Positions 54,879 through 64,000 of a stretch of 64,000 nucleotides of DNA are shown one piece after another. Within the stretch, counting starts at the first letter, position 1. Each line of letters starts with the position of its first letter. The position numbers were made by a program, and so were the translations under genes. This stretch comes from M0027 sp021713415 (GTDB lineage: Bacteria; Pseudomonadota; Gammaproteobacteria; Francisellales; Francisellaceae), in the NCBI GenBank assembly GCA_021713415.1, contig JAKJJQ010000002.1, positions 1 to 64,000 of the forward strand, given 5' to 3'. Under the pieces are notes generated by a model. It saw nothing but the letters and a program-made list of their open reading frames with translations. It had not been told where the DNA came from and did not search any database.

Positions 54879-56150
54879 GTTATCTAACCACTCCTCTAAA
54901 CGATTACAGCCTTTAACTAAATTTCTCATATGATGATTAATGATTGCATCATTTGTGTCGCCTTGTTGATAGGCTTCTAAAGCTTTTTGACCATTATAAT
55001 CTGTTGATGCAGCCCTAAAGGTGTATTCATTCGCATTGCGATAAAAGTCTTCACCAGGTAAAAGCGCTACCTGTGTTTGCTCTAAAATCATATTAGCTAA
55101 TTGAGCATTGGTTTTAATATCCAATCGGTCAAATGATGCTTGATAGGCTTTAAAATTAGGGAATAGATAAAATGCACCTTGTGGTTTAGGTAGGCTTAAT
55201 CCCATATTGATAAAGCGTTGATAGAGGTACAATGAGGCAATTTTATGTACTTTAGTGCAATCATCTAAATAAGGTTTAATTTTTTTATACTGACTGTATG
55301 CTGTTAGTGCTGCATATTGAATAGGACTTGAAACACAACTATAAGTTTCACTAATCATAACCTTTAGTGCTTGGTAGAGTTGCTGCATTGCTTCTGGTAT
55401 AAGGCACACACCTAGGCGATAGCCGCCGGCTGAAAATAATTTTGATAAGCCGCCTGTGACAATGGTTTTTTGAGGGTAATAATGAGCAATGGAAGTATGA
55501 TTACTATCATTAAAGTCAATATTGGCGTAGATTTCATCAGATATAACGATGATGTTATACTTACTGCAGATTTCAGCTAATTGAATTAACATATCTTTAG
55601 GATAAATTGCACCTGTTGGGTTATTTGGTGTATTAATAATCAGTATTTTTTGTTTTGAACTGTCTTTTTGTGCTAATTTAAGGCAAGCTGCTTCAAGCTC
55701 TTCGGCTTTTAAACAATAATTATCTTCTTCATAGGTATCAATGATATGATATGGTTTATTTAATAATGCCATCTGTGGTCCATAGCTTACCCAGCTTGAT
55801 TGCGGTATTAATACCGGCCCTTCAAGCATAAAAAATAACTGAAATAATAACTCTTTACTGCCGGGGCCGATTAAAATATGCTCTTTTGTGTATTGATAGT
55901 CAAATTCACTGTGATAGTAGTTGGCAACTGCTTGGCAAAGCTCGGGTAGACCGCTACCTGGTAAGTAATTTTTCTGATGTGCATGTGCTTTTAAACTTTC
56001 TTGAATGAGTTTAGGAATATTAAATGGTGCTTGACCAAAACCTAAATGACATATACTTTGACCTTGAGATCGCATAGTTTGAACTTTTTGATTAATTGCA
56101 AGGGTTGCTGATTCTTTTACCTGGCTAATTCGTGGATTAATTTGTATCAT
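54873..56150 (-). CDS. PLP-dependent class I/II aminotransferase
   Basis: 425 residues. PLP-binding lysine is in VTGGLSKLFSAGGYRLG, the cofactor Asp in VISDEIYANI, and the substrate Asn in NTPNNPTGAIYP. Resembles aspartate/aromatic aminotransferases of the AspC-like I-gamma type; the substrate is not certain. AAGGA is six bases before ATG. Confidence 0.88.
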   Translation of the reverse strand: MIQINPRISQVKESATLAINQKVQTMRSQGQSICHLGFGQAPFNIPKLIQESLKAHAHQKNYLPGSGLPELCQAVANYYHSEFDYQYTKEHILIGPGSKELLFQLFFMLEGPVLIPQSSWVSYGPQMALLNKPYHIIDTYEEDNYCLKAEELEAACLKLAQKDSSKQKILIINTPNNPTGAIYPKDMLIQLAEICSKYNIIVISDEIYANIDFNDSNHTSIAHYYPQKTIVTGGLSKLFSAGGYRLGVCLIPEAMQQLYQALKVMISETYSCVSSPIQYAALTAYSQYKKIKPYLDDCTKVHKIASLYLYQRFINMGLSLPKPQGAFYLFPNFKAYQASFDRLDIKTNAQLANMILEQTQVALLPGEDFYRNANEYTFRAASTDYNGQKALEAYQQGDTNDAIINHHMRNLVKGCNRLEEWLDNL

Positions 56151-56266
56151 TGGATATCCTTAAGCATTAAGCAATAATTGGCTTAATACTTAACCATAGC
56201 ATTGAATAAATAGTGATAAAAGTTGGTTATGCTAAGTTAATTGTTTTTTAATATAAATGGTGATTT

Positions 56267-56518
56267 ATGATTAGTTCATGGGTATATAATGTAGTTGGTA
56301 ATATTGGTGTTGTATTGTGTTTAGGTTGTTTTTTTGGTATTCAAACAGGCAAGATTAATCCTAGAAAAATGCCTTATAGTATTTTTAATTTTATTGGTTC
56401 GTTAATGATTATATTTTCGTTGTATTTTGCATTTAATTTATCTGCATTTATTATAGAAGTTGCTTGGCTTTTGATTAGTTTGTATGGTATTTGTCGAATT
56501 TGGTTATCAAAAGGTTAG
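56267..56518 (+). CDS. Small membrane protein, CBU_0592-like
   Basis: 83 residues with three hydrophobic segments (about 5-22, 37-55 and 57-78). The FNFIGSLMIIFSLYFAFNLSAFIIEVAWLLISLYG pattern fits the CBU_0592-family membrane protein. Function unknown. Ends 4 bp before the convergent emrD stop. Confidence 0.78.
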   Translation: MISSWVYNVVGNIGVVLCLGCFFGIQTGKINPRKMPYSIFNFIGSLMIIFSLYFAFNLSAFIIEVAWLLISLYGICRIWLSKG

Positions 56519-56522
56519 GTTT

Positions 56523-57716
56523 TTACTTGGTAGCTTCATTTAATGAAAGCGATTTCTTTGTTGAAAATAATATCAATACAGCAAAAATTGCCAGAGTTGA
56601 AAGAATAATGGCTAATGGTAATTGATTCTTTAATGGAATCAGTGCTGCAATTGCAGTTAAGATGCCCGCACCAACATTTTGAATACCACCTAATAGTGCG
56701 CCTGCAGTTCCTGCTAATTTTGGAAATTCTTCAAGTGCTTGTGTCGTTGCACTTGGAAAGACGATACCACAACCTAAGAAATAAACCGTACCAGGAATAA
56801 TCACAGCAGATAAGCTTAATCCAAAGAAATGGTACCATACAATCATTAATAAACTACTAATAACAAGGATGTAGCTGCCAAGCATTAATAGCTTAGGAAT
56901 GCTCATCTTATTGCTTAAAATATTAGCAAGATATGAGCCAAACATATAAGCAGGTAAGGGAATAATAAATACAAGTGAGGCTTCTGTAGGTGATAGATCT
57001 AATAGCGAAGTAAATATAGCACCAGAGCTAACCTCAAAGATGGCAATACCGCCTAAAGCAATAACAAGTAAAGTTAAGTTAACAAGGAAGTTAGTACTCG
57101 ATAAAATCGTTTTATAACGCTGAATCAGTGGTTGTTTTTCTCTTAAGTGAGTATTAGTTTCTCTAAATAAACAAAATTGAATGAAAAAAAGTACAATTGC
57201 ATAGAGAAAGAGAAATAAAAAGATTGCACGCCATGAGAAAAGATCAGTTAAAAATCCGCCTAATATAGGTGCAATTAATGGTGCAAACACCAATGCAATT
57301 GCCATATAACTATTAGCAGATTGTAAGGCTTTGCCTGAGTATAAATCTCGCATAACAGTTCGTGCCATAACACCACCTACGGCAATGCCACTGCCTTGTA
57401 GTAAGCTTGCTAGTAGTAATATATCGAAATTAGTAGCAAAGTAAGCAATAATAGAGCCAATGGCAAAAACAACCGTACCGATAAGGATTAGAGGTCGTCT
57501 ACCATAGTAATCTGAATAAGGTCCATAAACAAACTGTAATAATCCATAAGGAAATAGAAAGCATGATATAACTGCTTGCATGCGACCAGGGTTAACATTA
57601 AGGTCATAAGCCATACTTGTTAAAGCTGGTAGGTAAACGGTATTGGTAATTTGGCCTGCCGCTGTTAAGGTTAATAACAAAAACAGTACGCCAAAAAAAG
57701 TATGTTTGTTCTTCAT
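56523..57716 (-). CDS. emrD: EmrD-type multidrug MFS exporter
   Basis: 397 residues from ATG 57716 (an upstream TTG lacks a ribosome site). Residues TNTVYLPALTSMAYDLNV, the motif YSDYYGRRPLILIG, and SGIAVGGVMARTVMRDLY match EmrD, a 12-helix proton antiporter of the Bcr/CflA branch. Substrate range unknown. Confidence 0.88.
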   Translation of the reverse strand: MKNKHTFFGVLFLLLTLTAAGQITNTVYLPALTSMAYDLNVNPGRMQAVISCFLFPYGLLQFVYGPYSDYYGRRPLILIGTVVFAIGSIIAYFATNFDILLLASLLQGSGIAVGGVMARTVMRDLYSGKALQSANSYMAIALVFAPLIAPILGGFLTDLFSWRAIFLFLFLYAIVLFFIQFCLFRETNTHLREKQPLIQRYKTILSSTNFLVNLTLLVIALGGIAIFEVSSGAIFTSLLDLSPTEASLVFIIPLPAYMFGSYLANILSNKMSIPKLLMLGSYILVISSLLMIVWYHFFGLSLSAVIIPGTVYFLGCGIVFPSATTQALEEFPKLAGTAGALLGGIQNVGAGILTAIAALIPLKNQLPLAIILSTLAIFAVLILFSTKKSLSLNEATK

Positions 57717-57940
57717 GGTTTTCTTCAAGTTTGCTTGTTATTGTTTTTATATTTTTATTATTGCTATTAGCGAAATATTTTGGTTGTTATCTAGTTAGTT
57801 TATTCGCTGGCATCTTTTTAACCGAAATAAAATGAATTTGCAAGTATTATTTGCATTTTAACCCTTTCTTATCTATTCAAATAAGGGATATAATGCTTAG
57901 ATTAAAGATTTACTAAGGACTATAAGGGTCATTTGGGTTT

Positions 57941-58519
57941 ATGTTATATCTAGCGTCACAGTCACCCAGGCGATATCAGCTTTTAAAGCAATTAAATATT
58001 GATTTTCAACAATTTAGTGTGGATGTTGATGAATCTGTGTTAAACAATGAACAGCCCAATGAATACATTGATCGGGTTGTAGAGTTAAAAAAGATAAAAG
58101 CACAACAAGAAGTAAAATTAAAAGATACCATTCTAGTTGCTGATACAATGGTAACAATAAATGGAAAAATTCTAGGTAAACCAAATAATTATAACGACGC
58201 TGAGCGAATGCTTAAACTGTTATCAGATAACGAACATGAAGTTTATACAACAGTTTGTATTGCCCAAGGTAATCATAGTGAAAAGCTTAATTGCATTAGC
58301 CAAGTCAAATTTAGAGTGATTGATGAAGCTGAGATAAAAGCTTATTGGGATAGTGGAGAGCCTTGTGATAAAGCAGGTGCTTATGGTATTCAAGGCTTAG
58401 GTAGTATTTTTGTTGAGTCAATTTGTGGTAGTCACTCTGCTATTATGGGGTTGCCATTGTTTGAGACAGCACAGCTATTAAGTAAATTTGGCATTAGCGT
58501 TTTGAATGAATCGGAGTAG
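57941..58519 (+). CDS. maf: Maf-like nucleotide pyrophosphatase
   Basis: 192 residues of the Maf/YhdE family, which hydrolyse dTTP/UTP or modified NTPs. N-terminal LASQSPRRYQLL phosphate-binding motif, then LVADTMVTINGKILGKP and the Glu/Lys catalytic set. Head of maf-rng-yhdP, 5 bp before rng. Confidence 0.95.
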   Translation: MLYLASQSPRRYQLLKQLNIDFQQFSVDVDESVLNNEQPNEYIDRVVELKKIKAQQEVKLKDTILVADTMVTINGKILGKPNNYNDAERMLKLLSDNEHEVYTTVCIAQGNHSEKLNCISQVKFRVIDEAEIKAYWDSGEPCDKAGAYGIQGLGSIFVESICGSHSAIMGLPLFETAQLLSKFGISVLNESE

Positions 58520-58524
58520 TAAGT

Positions 58525-60012
58525 ATGGACCTGCAAATACGTGCAGAAATATTAATGAATGTAGCGCCTTATGAAACGCGTGTGGCAATTATCGAAAATG
58601 GTGTTTTTCAGGAAGTACATATTGAAAGAGAAAATCAAAGAGGCTTAGTTGGTAATATTTATAAAGGCAAAATTACACGAGTTTTACCAGGTATGCAGGC
58701 AGCCTTTGTTGATATAGGATTAGAGCGCTCTGGTTTTTTACATGTTTCAGATGTCATGCCATTTTGTTCAGATGAAAGTGATATTATTGATCTTAACAGT
58801 AGTGAGGCTGATGTTAGAAATTGGCTTAGAGATGGTCAAGAAGTGCTTGTACAGGTAATGAAAGATCCATTAGGTACCAAAGGGGCACGCCTTACATCAC
58901 ACCTATCCTTAGCTTCAAGGTTTTTGGTTTATATGCCTGATTTAGATCATATTGGTATTTCATTAAGAATTGAAGATGAAGCTGAACGTGAACGTTTGCA
59001 AGATGTAATGAAAGAAGCGCTTGATTTAGAAGAGCCTCGCGGGTTTATTGTAAGAACCGCAGCAGATGGTGAAGTTGCAAATGATTTAAATCGAGATATT
59101 AGTTTCTTACAGCGACTTTGGCAAGATATTTTAGCTATGGCGCAAACGGTGACAACACCAGGCTTGGTGTATGAAGACTTGCCATTAGATATTCGTACAT
59201 TAAGAGATTATGTCAATGACAATGTTGATAAAGTTCGGGTAGATAATTTAGATACATTTAGTAGACTTTGTCATTTTGCAGATAAATTTGTTCCGGGTGT
59301 TAGAGAGCGTTTAAGTTACTATGCAGGTGAAGACCCTATTTTTGATATGTATGGGATTGAAGAAGAGTTATCACGAGCATTAGATAGAAGAGTTTCTTTA
59401 AAATCAGGTGGTTATTTAATTATTGATCAAACTGAAGCTATGACCACAATTGATGTTAATACAGGTGGTTATGTTGGTATGATCAATCTTGAAGAGACCA
59501 TTTTTAAAACTAATTTAGAGGCTGCAAAAGCGATAGGTCGTCAATTACGTCTACGTAATCTCGGTGGTATCATCATCATCGATTTTATTGATATGACAGA
59601 TCAAGAGCATAGAGAAAAAGTTATTGAAGCATTAGAATCGGCTTTGGCACGTGATTATGCAAAAACTAAATTTACCCAATTAAGTGAATTAGGCTTAGTT
59701 GAGATGACAAGAAAAAGAACGCAAGAATCATTAGCGCAGTATCTATGTGAACCCTGCCCTGTATGTGAAAGTCGTGGTAGCATTAAAACGGTACAGACAG
59801 TCAGTTATGAAATTTTTCGTGAAATTCAACGTGAAGCTCGAGCTTATGCAGCTGATGGCTTTTTAATCGTTGCATCCCCTGGTGTCATTGAACTTTTGAT
59901 GAATGATGAATCTATGGGATTAGGTGAATTAGAGCTTCGAGTTGGCAAACCAATTAAATTACAGGCAGAAACCAGTTACCCTCAGGCACAATATGATATA
60001 GTTTTATTATAG
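58525..60012 (+). CDS. rng: Ribonuclease G
   Basis: 495 residues. S1 domain (VGNIYKGKITRVLPGMQAAFVDIGLERSGFLHVSDV), DNase I-like catalytic domain with TIDVNTGGYVG, and the zinc-link CPVCESRGS, all RNase G. It lacks the long scaffold tail of RNase E. It matures 16S rRNA 5' end and turns over mRNA. GGAG lies eight bases before ATG. Confidence 0.97.
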   Translation: MDLQIRAEILMNVAPYETRVAIIENGVFQEVHIERENQRGLVGNIYKGKITRVLPGMQAAFVDIGLERSGFLHVSDVMPFCSDESDIIDLNSSEADVRNWLRDGQEVLVQVMKDPLGTKGARLTSHLSLASRFLVYMPDLDHIGISLRIEDEAERERLQDVMKEALDLEEPRGFIVRTAADGEVANDLNRDISFLQRLWQDILAMAQTVTTPGLVYEDLPLDIRTLRDYVNDNVDKVRVDNLDTFSRLCHFADKFVPGVRERLSYYAGEDPIFDMYGIEEELSRALDRRVSLKSGGYLIIDQTEAMTTIDVNTGGYVGMINLEETIFKTNLEAAKAIGRQLRLRNLGGIIIIDFIDMTDQEHREKVIEALESALARDYAKTKFTQLSELGLVEMTRKRTQESLAQYLCEPCPVCESRGSIKTVQTVSYEIFREIQREARAYAADGFLIVASPGVIELLMNDESMGLGELELRVGKPIKLQAETSYPQAQYDIVLL

Positions 60013-60050
60013 AGGCTAAGAAACTTTTAATTGGTAAATAGGCAAATTCA

Positions 60051-63000
60051 TTGAAAAAAGCAATCGGGCGAGTTACATTTGTTTTTTTAGGCATTTTGGT
60101 TGCTTTATTTTTATTTGTCGTTATTTTAGGCAGTTTATTTACTTGGCGGATGACGCATTATGATGATGAGCTTTCAGCTTATTTATCTGATAAACTCAAT
60201 TCAAAGATTCAACTTGATTTAACTGATGTCAGTTGGCAAGGAATTAATCCTGTTTTAACGTTTAAAACTATACAAATCAGTCAAAAATCTGCTGATTTTT
60301 CAAGTCAATTAAAAGGCTTAAGTGTTAAAATAAGTCTTTTAAAATCAATACTATCATGGCATATTGCCCCAGAGAGTGTTCAAATTGATAAATTAGCGAT
60401 TAATATTTATTTCAATAAAAAAAGTAAAACCAATCATTATGACTTTACATCAAAAGAAGCGACTGAAGATTGGCAAGCAGTACAGAGAACTACCCAAGCA
60501 ACTTTAACTCAAATATTAAGTTATATTGATGGTGTACAGCCTGAAGTTATTGTTAAGGCATTAAAACTAAATTTATTTGGTAAAGATAATAAACAAATTG
60601 CGCTAATGGGTAATATCTCTATACGTCATAGAGGCTCTGGAGGTTATTATTTTAAAGGCCAAATTGATACGGCATTAAAAAATAGTCATTTTGATTTTGA
60701 TTTTGAAATTGGTCATAGTAATAATCAAGCTTATTTAGAAGGTTATTTTGATATTGCCACTCTAGATTTACAAAAGGCGATTAGCTTTTTAGGCTTAGAT
60801 ATGTTTAATGTTCGTGGTAAAAATCTAAGTGCTAGTGGTTATATTAATTTTCAGCCAAATAGTAAGTCTCATTTAGCCATTAGATTTCAAGGTAATGATC
60901 TATTGATTAAAAATATTAAGCGTAAATCTAAGTTGATGTTGAATCGTCTTATTATGGATGTTGGCGGACAATATGATTCTAATGGCCAGTTTAAATTTCA
61001 AATTGTACCGCATGAACTGATTATTAATCATCATAAAAGACTGTTAAAACAGCTTGAGATTCAATATCAATTAAATGAAAAATATCCGTGGCAAATGCGC
61101 CTTTACTATGGTCAACTGGGCGTACTAAGTGATATTCGCAATATCATTCCAGAAAAAATGATATTATCTACTATGCGGCCCTTTGTCGAGTCGGGTGAGC
61201 TATCAGGTCGTATTAACCAACTTGAAATAAAACGAAGTAATCTATTCGATTTAGATACACCATTTATATTAGATGCGGATTTTTCTAATATCAGTTATTT
61301 AAATCATCAATTAAAACTTAATCTTTTAGGTATTGATGGTGATGTTCATGTAACAAACACAAGTGGAAAATTAGATATTACGGCAAAATCATTGCAGGTT
61401 AAGCAATCGATTATAGGTATGCAAGATTTCCCAGAAGCTTCTGGGAAAACAAACATTGCTTGGCAAGTAAATCATGATCAATTAGATGTAAATATCGGTT
61501 CATTAATCATAGCAGGCCAATGGTTTAAAGTTGATGCTAAGGGCCAAATAGTGTGGAACTTTAAAGATAAATTACCAACGCTTGATTTAACCGCTAATGC
61601 TTATGGTCATGATATTACTCAAGCAAAGGTCAGAGGCTTTTTACCTAAAACACATATGACGCCTAAATTGCATCAATGGTTATATGAAAATATTTATGCT
61701 GCAAAGGAAGTTGATGCAAGTTTAAGATTAAAAGGAAATTTAAGTGATTTTCCATATGTTGATGGCAATGGCATTTTTAAACTAATAGCTAAAGCAAAAG
61801 ACGCACAATTAACGCCTTGGGAAGGTTGGCCTTTAATAACAAATGCAGATGGTAAGCTTGATTTTGATCAAGGGCGTTTTCGTGTTAGTGCCTCAAGTGG
61901 CCAAACACTAGGTGTGCAATTATTGCCGTCTGATTTAACCATTGGCGATATAAGGCCACATATTGTCTCAGAAATGCTTATTAATATTCATACTAAAACA
62001 AATAGCGAAGATGCTAAAAATTATATTATTCATTCACCATTATATGATAATGCTAAAGTTTGGTTTGATTGGATGCAGTATCAAGGTGACATTGAGTCTA
62101 CTGTGAAAATGTCTGTTCCATTAGGTAATCAAAAACCAATGCATGTTGACGGTCAATTAAGCTTAAGTAAAGGCCAATTTGGCTTAAAATTATTTCCTTC
62201 TATGATTAATATTTACAATGCTTCTGGGCAAATTAAGTTTAATGATGACTATGCAACTAAGCTATCAGTTAATGGCTGGTTAGGCTTAAATGCACCATTT
62301 AGTATTGATTATACGCAAATACCAAAGGGTCACTTTAAAGTAACATCAAAAGCAACCCTTACAGATTCAATGAGTTTACCTGAAGTCATACGCTCAAAAC
62401 TAAAAGGCCAATCTGAAGTTAATTTTACAGCCAATTGGCAAGATGCAGGTGGTCAGATAAAATTTAATTCTCTATTTAATGGTTTATCATTTCAGTTGCC
62501 TGAGCCATTGACGAAAGAACAACAAAAAATTAATTTCCCAACGGATGTTAAATTTAGCTGGCAAAACCATCATAACCAATTAACAAGCTTTAATATTGAT
62601 GCAAAATTAAATGACCAATTGTCGTTATCCAGTGAGTTTAGTTTTTCATCTAAAGTATTTAAATTATTTGCTAAGTTAAATAGGCTTGATATGTCGGGTT
62701 GGTTTGATTTGATTCAATCATTAGATAAACAAAATATTCAGCCATCAAAGTTTAACTTTTTAGCACCATTTAGCATTTCAGATCATGAAGTGAAAAATAA
62801 AAAAATAGCATCGACTCTTTTACAGAGCCCACTAACGATAGATCAAAGGCTTACCAATTTGATTAAAGGTTTTCAACCAAAAATTGGCATGCAGATTAAT
62901 CAATTATCTGGTTTTGGGCAAGTGTTTGATCAGGTGGTAATAACGTCGAAGACTAAAAAATCAGCATGGTTTATGACAGTCAATTCAGACAAAACAAAAG

Positions 63001-63935
63001 ATAATATCAATCTTACCTTAACTGTACCATTTGAACAAAATTATTGGCAATTAAGTATTAATGATCTTCAGTTAAGTACAATTAAAGACATTGATTTTAC
63101 ATCAGATAATTCAACTGTAATAGATTACTTTCCTTGGTGGATGCCATCAATTGATCTTTTAATTAACCGCTTTAACTATCAAAAAGTTGATTTGCTTAAA
63201 AAGTCAAATTTAATTCTCAAACGTCAAGCTAATATATTAGATATTCCTTATTATTTATTTAAAGGGGATCATATTTTTCTTTTAGGAACAGCAAACTGGG
63301 ATGGTGCTACTAATAAGACACAAGTTAACGGTAGTACAACAAGTGATAATTGGGGTGCATTTTTTAATAGTATAGGCTTTGATGATATTTTAGTAGGTGG
63401 TCAAGGCCCTGTTGTATTTGATGTTTCATTTATAGGTGGCTTAGATCCTAAGCTTGAGACATTAAATGGTAAGTTAATGTTTGGTATTAATAAGGGGCAG
63501 TTTCCTCAATTAAAACCAGGATTGTCTAAATTATTAGGTATTTTTAGTCTTGAGGCAATGCTAGATCGCCTTGGCTCTGGTGTAAATGATTTGGGTAAAG
63601 AAGGTTTATATTTTAACCGTATTTACGGTAAATATTTAATTGAAAATGGTGTGATGAAAACAACACAAGATATATTAGTGGATACACCATCATTTGATAT
63701 GCAGATTTCAGGAGAAATTAACTTTGTTAAACAGACGATTGATCAAAGTATTATTGTTCAACCACATTTTTCAGGAACGATGGCTGTTGCTGCAAGCCTT
63801 ATAGGTGGACCGATTGCAGGTCTTGCAACCTATGTTGCAGATAAATTAGCGGGTGCTTCTATTTTGAAAAACCAAGGTGTTGCTAAAATTACAGTCAAAG
63901 GGCCTTGGGATAAGCCATTGATTAATGGTAAGTAG
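60051..63935 (+). CDS. yhdP: YhdP/AsmA-like phospholipid-transport protein
   Basis: 1294 residues, AsmA-like giant beta-groove protein of the YhdP family (E. coli 1266). One N-terminal membrane helix (about 10-33), then long beta-rich repeats and a C-terminal domain (PIAGLATYVADKLAG). YhdP moves phospholipids from inner to outer membrane. TTG start at 60051 with TAGG upstream. Follows rng by 38 bp, the standard gammaproteobacterial order. Confidence 0.93.
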   Translation: MKKAIGRVTFVFLGILVALFLFVVILGSLFTWRMTHYDDELSAYLSDKLNSKIQLDLTDVSWQGINPVLTFKTIQISQKSADFSSQLKGLSVKISLLKSILSWHIAPESVQIDKLAINIYFNKKSKTNHYDFTSKEATEDWQAVQRTTQATLTQILSYIDGVQPEVIVKALKLNLFGKDNKQIALMGNISIRHRGSGGYYFKGQIDTALKNSHFDFDFEIGHSNNQAYLEGYFDIATLDLQKAISFLGLDMFNVRGKNLSASGYINFQPNSKSHLAIRFQGNDLLIKNIKRKSKLMLNRLIMDVGGQYDSNGQFKFQIVPHELIINHHKRLLKQLEIQYQLNEKYPWQMRLYYGQLGVLSDIRNIIPEKMILSTMRPFVESGELSGRINQLEIKRSNLFDLDTPFILDADFSNISYLNHQLKLNLLGIDGDVHVTNTSGKLDITAKSLQVKQSIIGMQDFPEASGKTNIAWQVNHDQLDVNIGSLIIAGQWFKVDAKGQIVWNFKDKLPTLDLTANAYGHDITQAKVRGFLPKTHMTPKLHQWLYENIYAAKEVDASLRLKGNLSDFPYVDGNGIFKLIAKAKDAQLTPWEGWPLITNADGKLDFDQGRFRVSASSGQTLGVQLLPSDLTIGDIRPHIVSEMLINIHTKTNSEDAKNYIIHSPLYDNAKVWFDWMQYQGDIESTVKMSVPLGNQKPMHVDGQLSLSKGQFGLKLFPSMINIYNASGQIKFNDDYATKLSVNGWLGLNAPFSIDYTQIPKGHFKVTSKATLTDSMSLPEVIRSKLKGQSEVNFTANWQDAGGQIKFNSLFNGLSFQLPEPLTKEQQKINFPTDVKFSWQNHHNQLTSFNIDAKLNDQLSLSSEFSFSSKVFKLFAKLNRLDMSGWFDLIQSLDKQNIQPSKFNFLAPFSISDHEVKNKKIASTLLQSPLTIDQRLTNLIKGFQPKIGMQINQLSGFGQVFDQVVITSKTKKSAWFMTVNSDKTKDNINLTLTVPFEQNYWQLSINDLQLSTIKDIDFTSDNSTVIDYFPWWMPSIDLLINRFNYQKVDLLKKSNLILKRQANILDIPYYLFKGDHIFLLGTANWDGATNKTQVNGSTTSDNWGAFFNSIGFDDILVGGQGPVVFDVSFIGGLDPKLETLNGKLMFGINKGQFPQLKPGLSKLLGIFSLEAMLDRLGSGVNDLGKEGLYFNRIYGKYLIENGVMKTTQDILVDTPSFDMQISGEINFVKQTIDQSIIVQPHFSGTMAVAASLIGGPIAGLATYVADKLAGASILKNQGVAKITVKGPWDKPLINGK

Positions 63936-63976
63936 TGTCCATGTAAAAAAATTGCAGAAATTTATTCGATCAAGAA

Positions 63977-63992
63977 CATAGCATTTGCTATG
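63977..63992. repeat. Palindrome after yhdP
   Basis: CATAGCA (63977-63983), TT, TGCTATG (63986-63992): perfect 7-bp arms. It may be a terminator stem for yhdP, but the window ends before the following bases could show a T-run. Confidence 0.4.
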
Positions 63993-64000
63993 ATGGCTGT

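Noticed and set aside
1..64000. tRNA, rRNA, CRISPR array or prophage
   Set aside because: Spacers were read on both strands; none shows cloverleaf consensus, spaced direct repeats or phage genes.

Overview
The window is about 64 kb of AT-rich (roughly one third G+C) bacterial chromosome with dense genes, short spacers, and ATG, GTG and TTG starts. Gene content and order point to a gammaproteobacterium: rplM-rpsI-sspA-sspB, maf-rng-yhdP, ribF-ileS-lspA, rpmF-plsX-fabH-fabD-fabG-acpP-fabF, and truD/ispF/zapG. The AT content, an LbtU-type outer-membrane porin, a CBU_0592-type small membrane protein, a Pht-like MFS carrier and an ahpC-ahpD pair suggest the Francisella/Fangia/Piscirickettsia-Legionella side of the class. 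I cannot name the genus from sequence alone.

Layout. 1-0.75 kb: the tail of a probable IS200/IS605-type transposase with a GC-rich hairpin, then an unknown protein with an ADP-ribosyltransferase-like look. 1-5.7 kb: two Opp/Dpp-type permease genes without visible partners, facing a minus-strand pair made of a deacylase-like protein with altered zinc ligands and an MFS carrier. 5.8-11.2 kb: Sel1 lipoprotein, mfd, an unknown protein and bcp, all minus strand. 11.3-17.6 kb: the yceD-rpmF-fatty-acid synthesis operon. 17.6-22.5 kb: a structured spacer, cytochrome b561, ahpC-ahpD, a small parA with parB, and a GDSL hydrolase. 22.5-31 kb: NTF2-like protein, AmpG, LPS-type glycosyltransferase, rpoZ, infA, trxB, rhodanese, ispF, zapG, truD and an FAD oxidoreductase. 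31-33.2 kb: rplM-rpsI, a strong terminator, then sspA-sspB.

33.2-40.3 kb is the most unusual part. A DUF4862 TIM-barrel gene is followed by two paralogous LuxR-type regulators (34.3 and 38.2 kb). Between them lie a metallo-beta-lactamase-fold hydrolase (minus strand), a three-helix membrane protein with a Popeye-like or degenerate cyclic-nucleotide-binding domain, and a GCS2-type carboxylate-amine ligase. A secreted serine beta-lactamase-like hydrolase comes after. Each regulator has an inverted repeat overlapping its likely -35 region, and there is no luxI-type synthase. This could be an undescribed regulated small-molecule module, but its function is unknown.

40.3-64 kb: an RND efflux pump with its adaptor, the LbtU-type porin, lspA-ileS-ribF, a tandem pair of secreted eight-cysteine proteins of unknown family, grxB, pckA, a class I/II aminotransferase, a small membrane protein, emrD, and maf-rng-yhdP. 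I saw no rRNA, tRNA, CRISPR array, complete insertion sequence or prophage.
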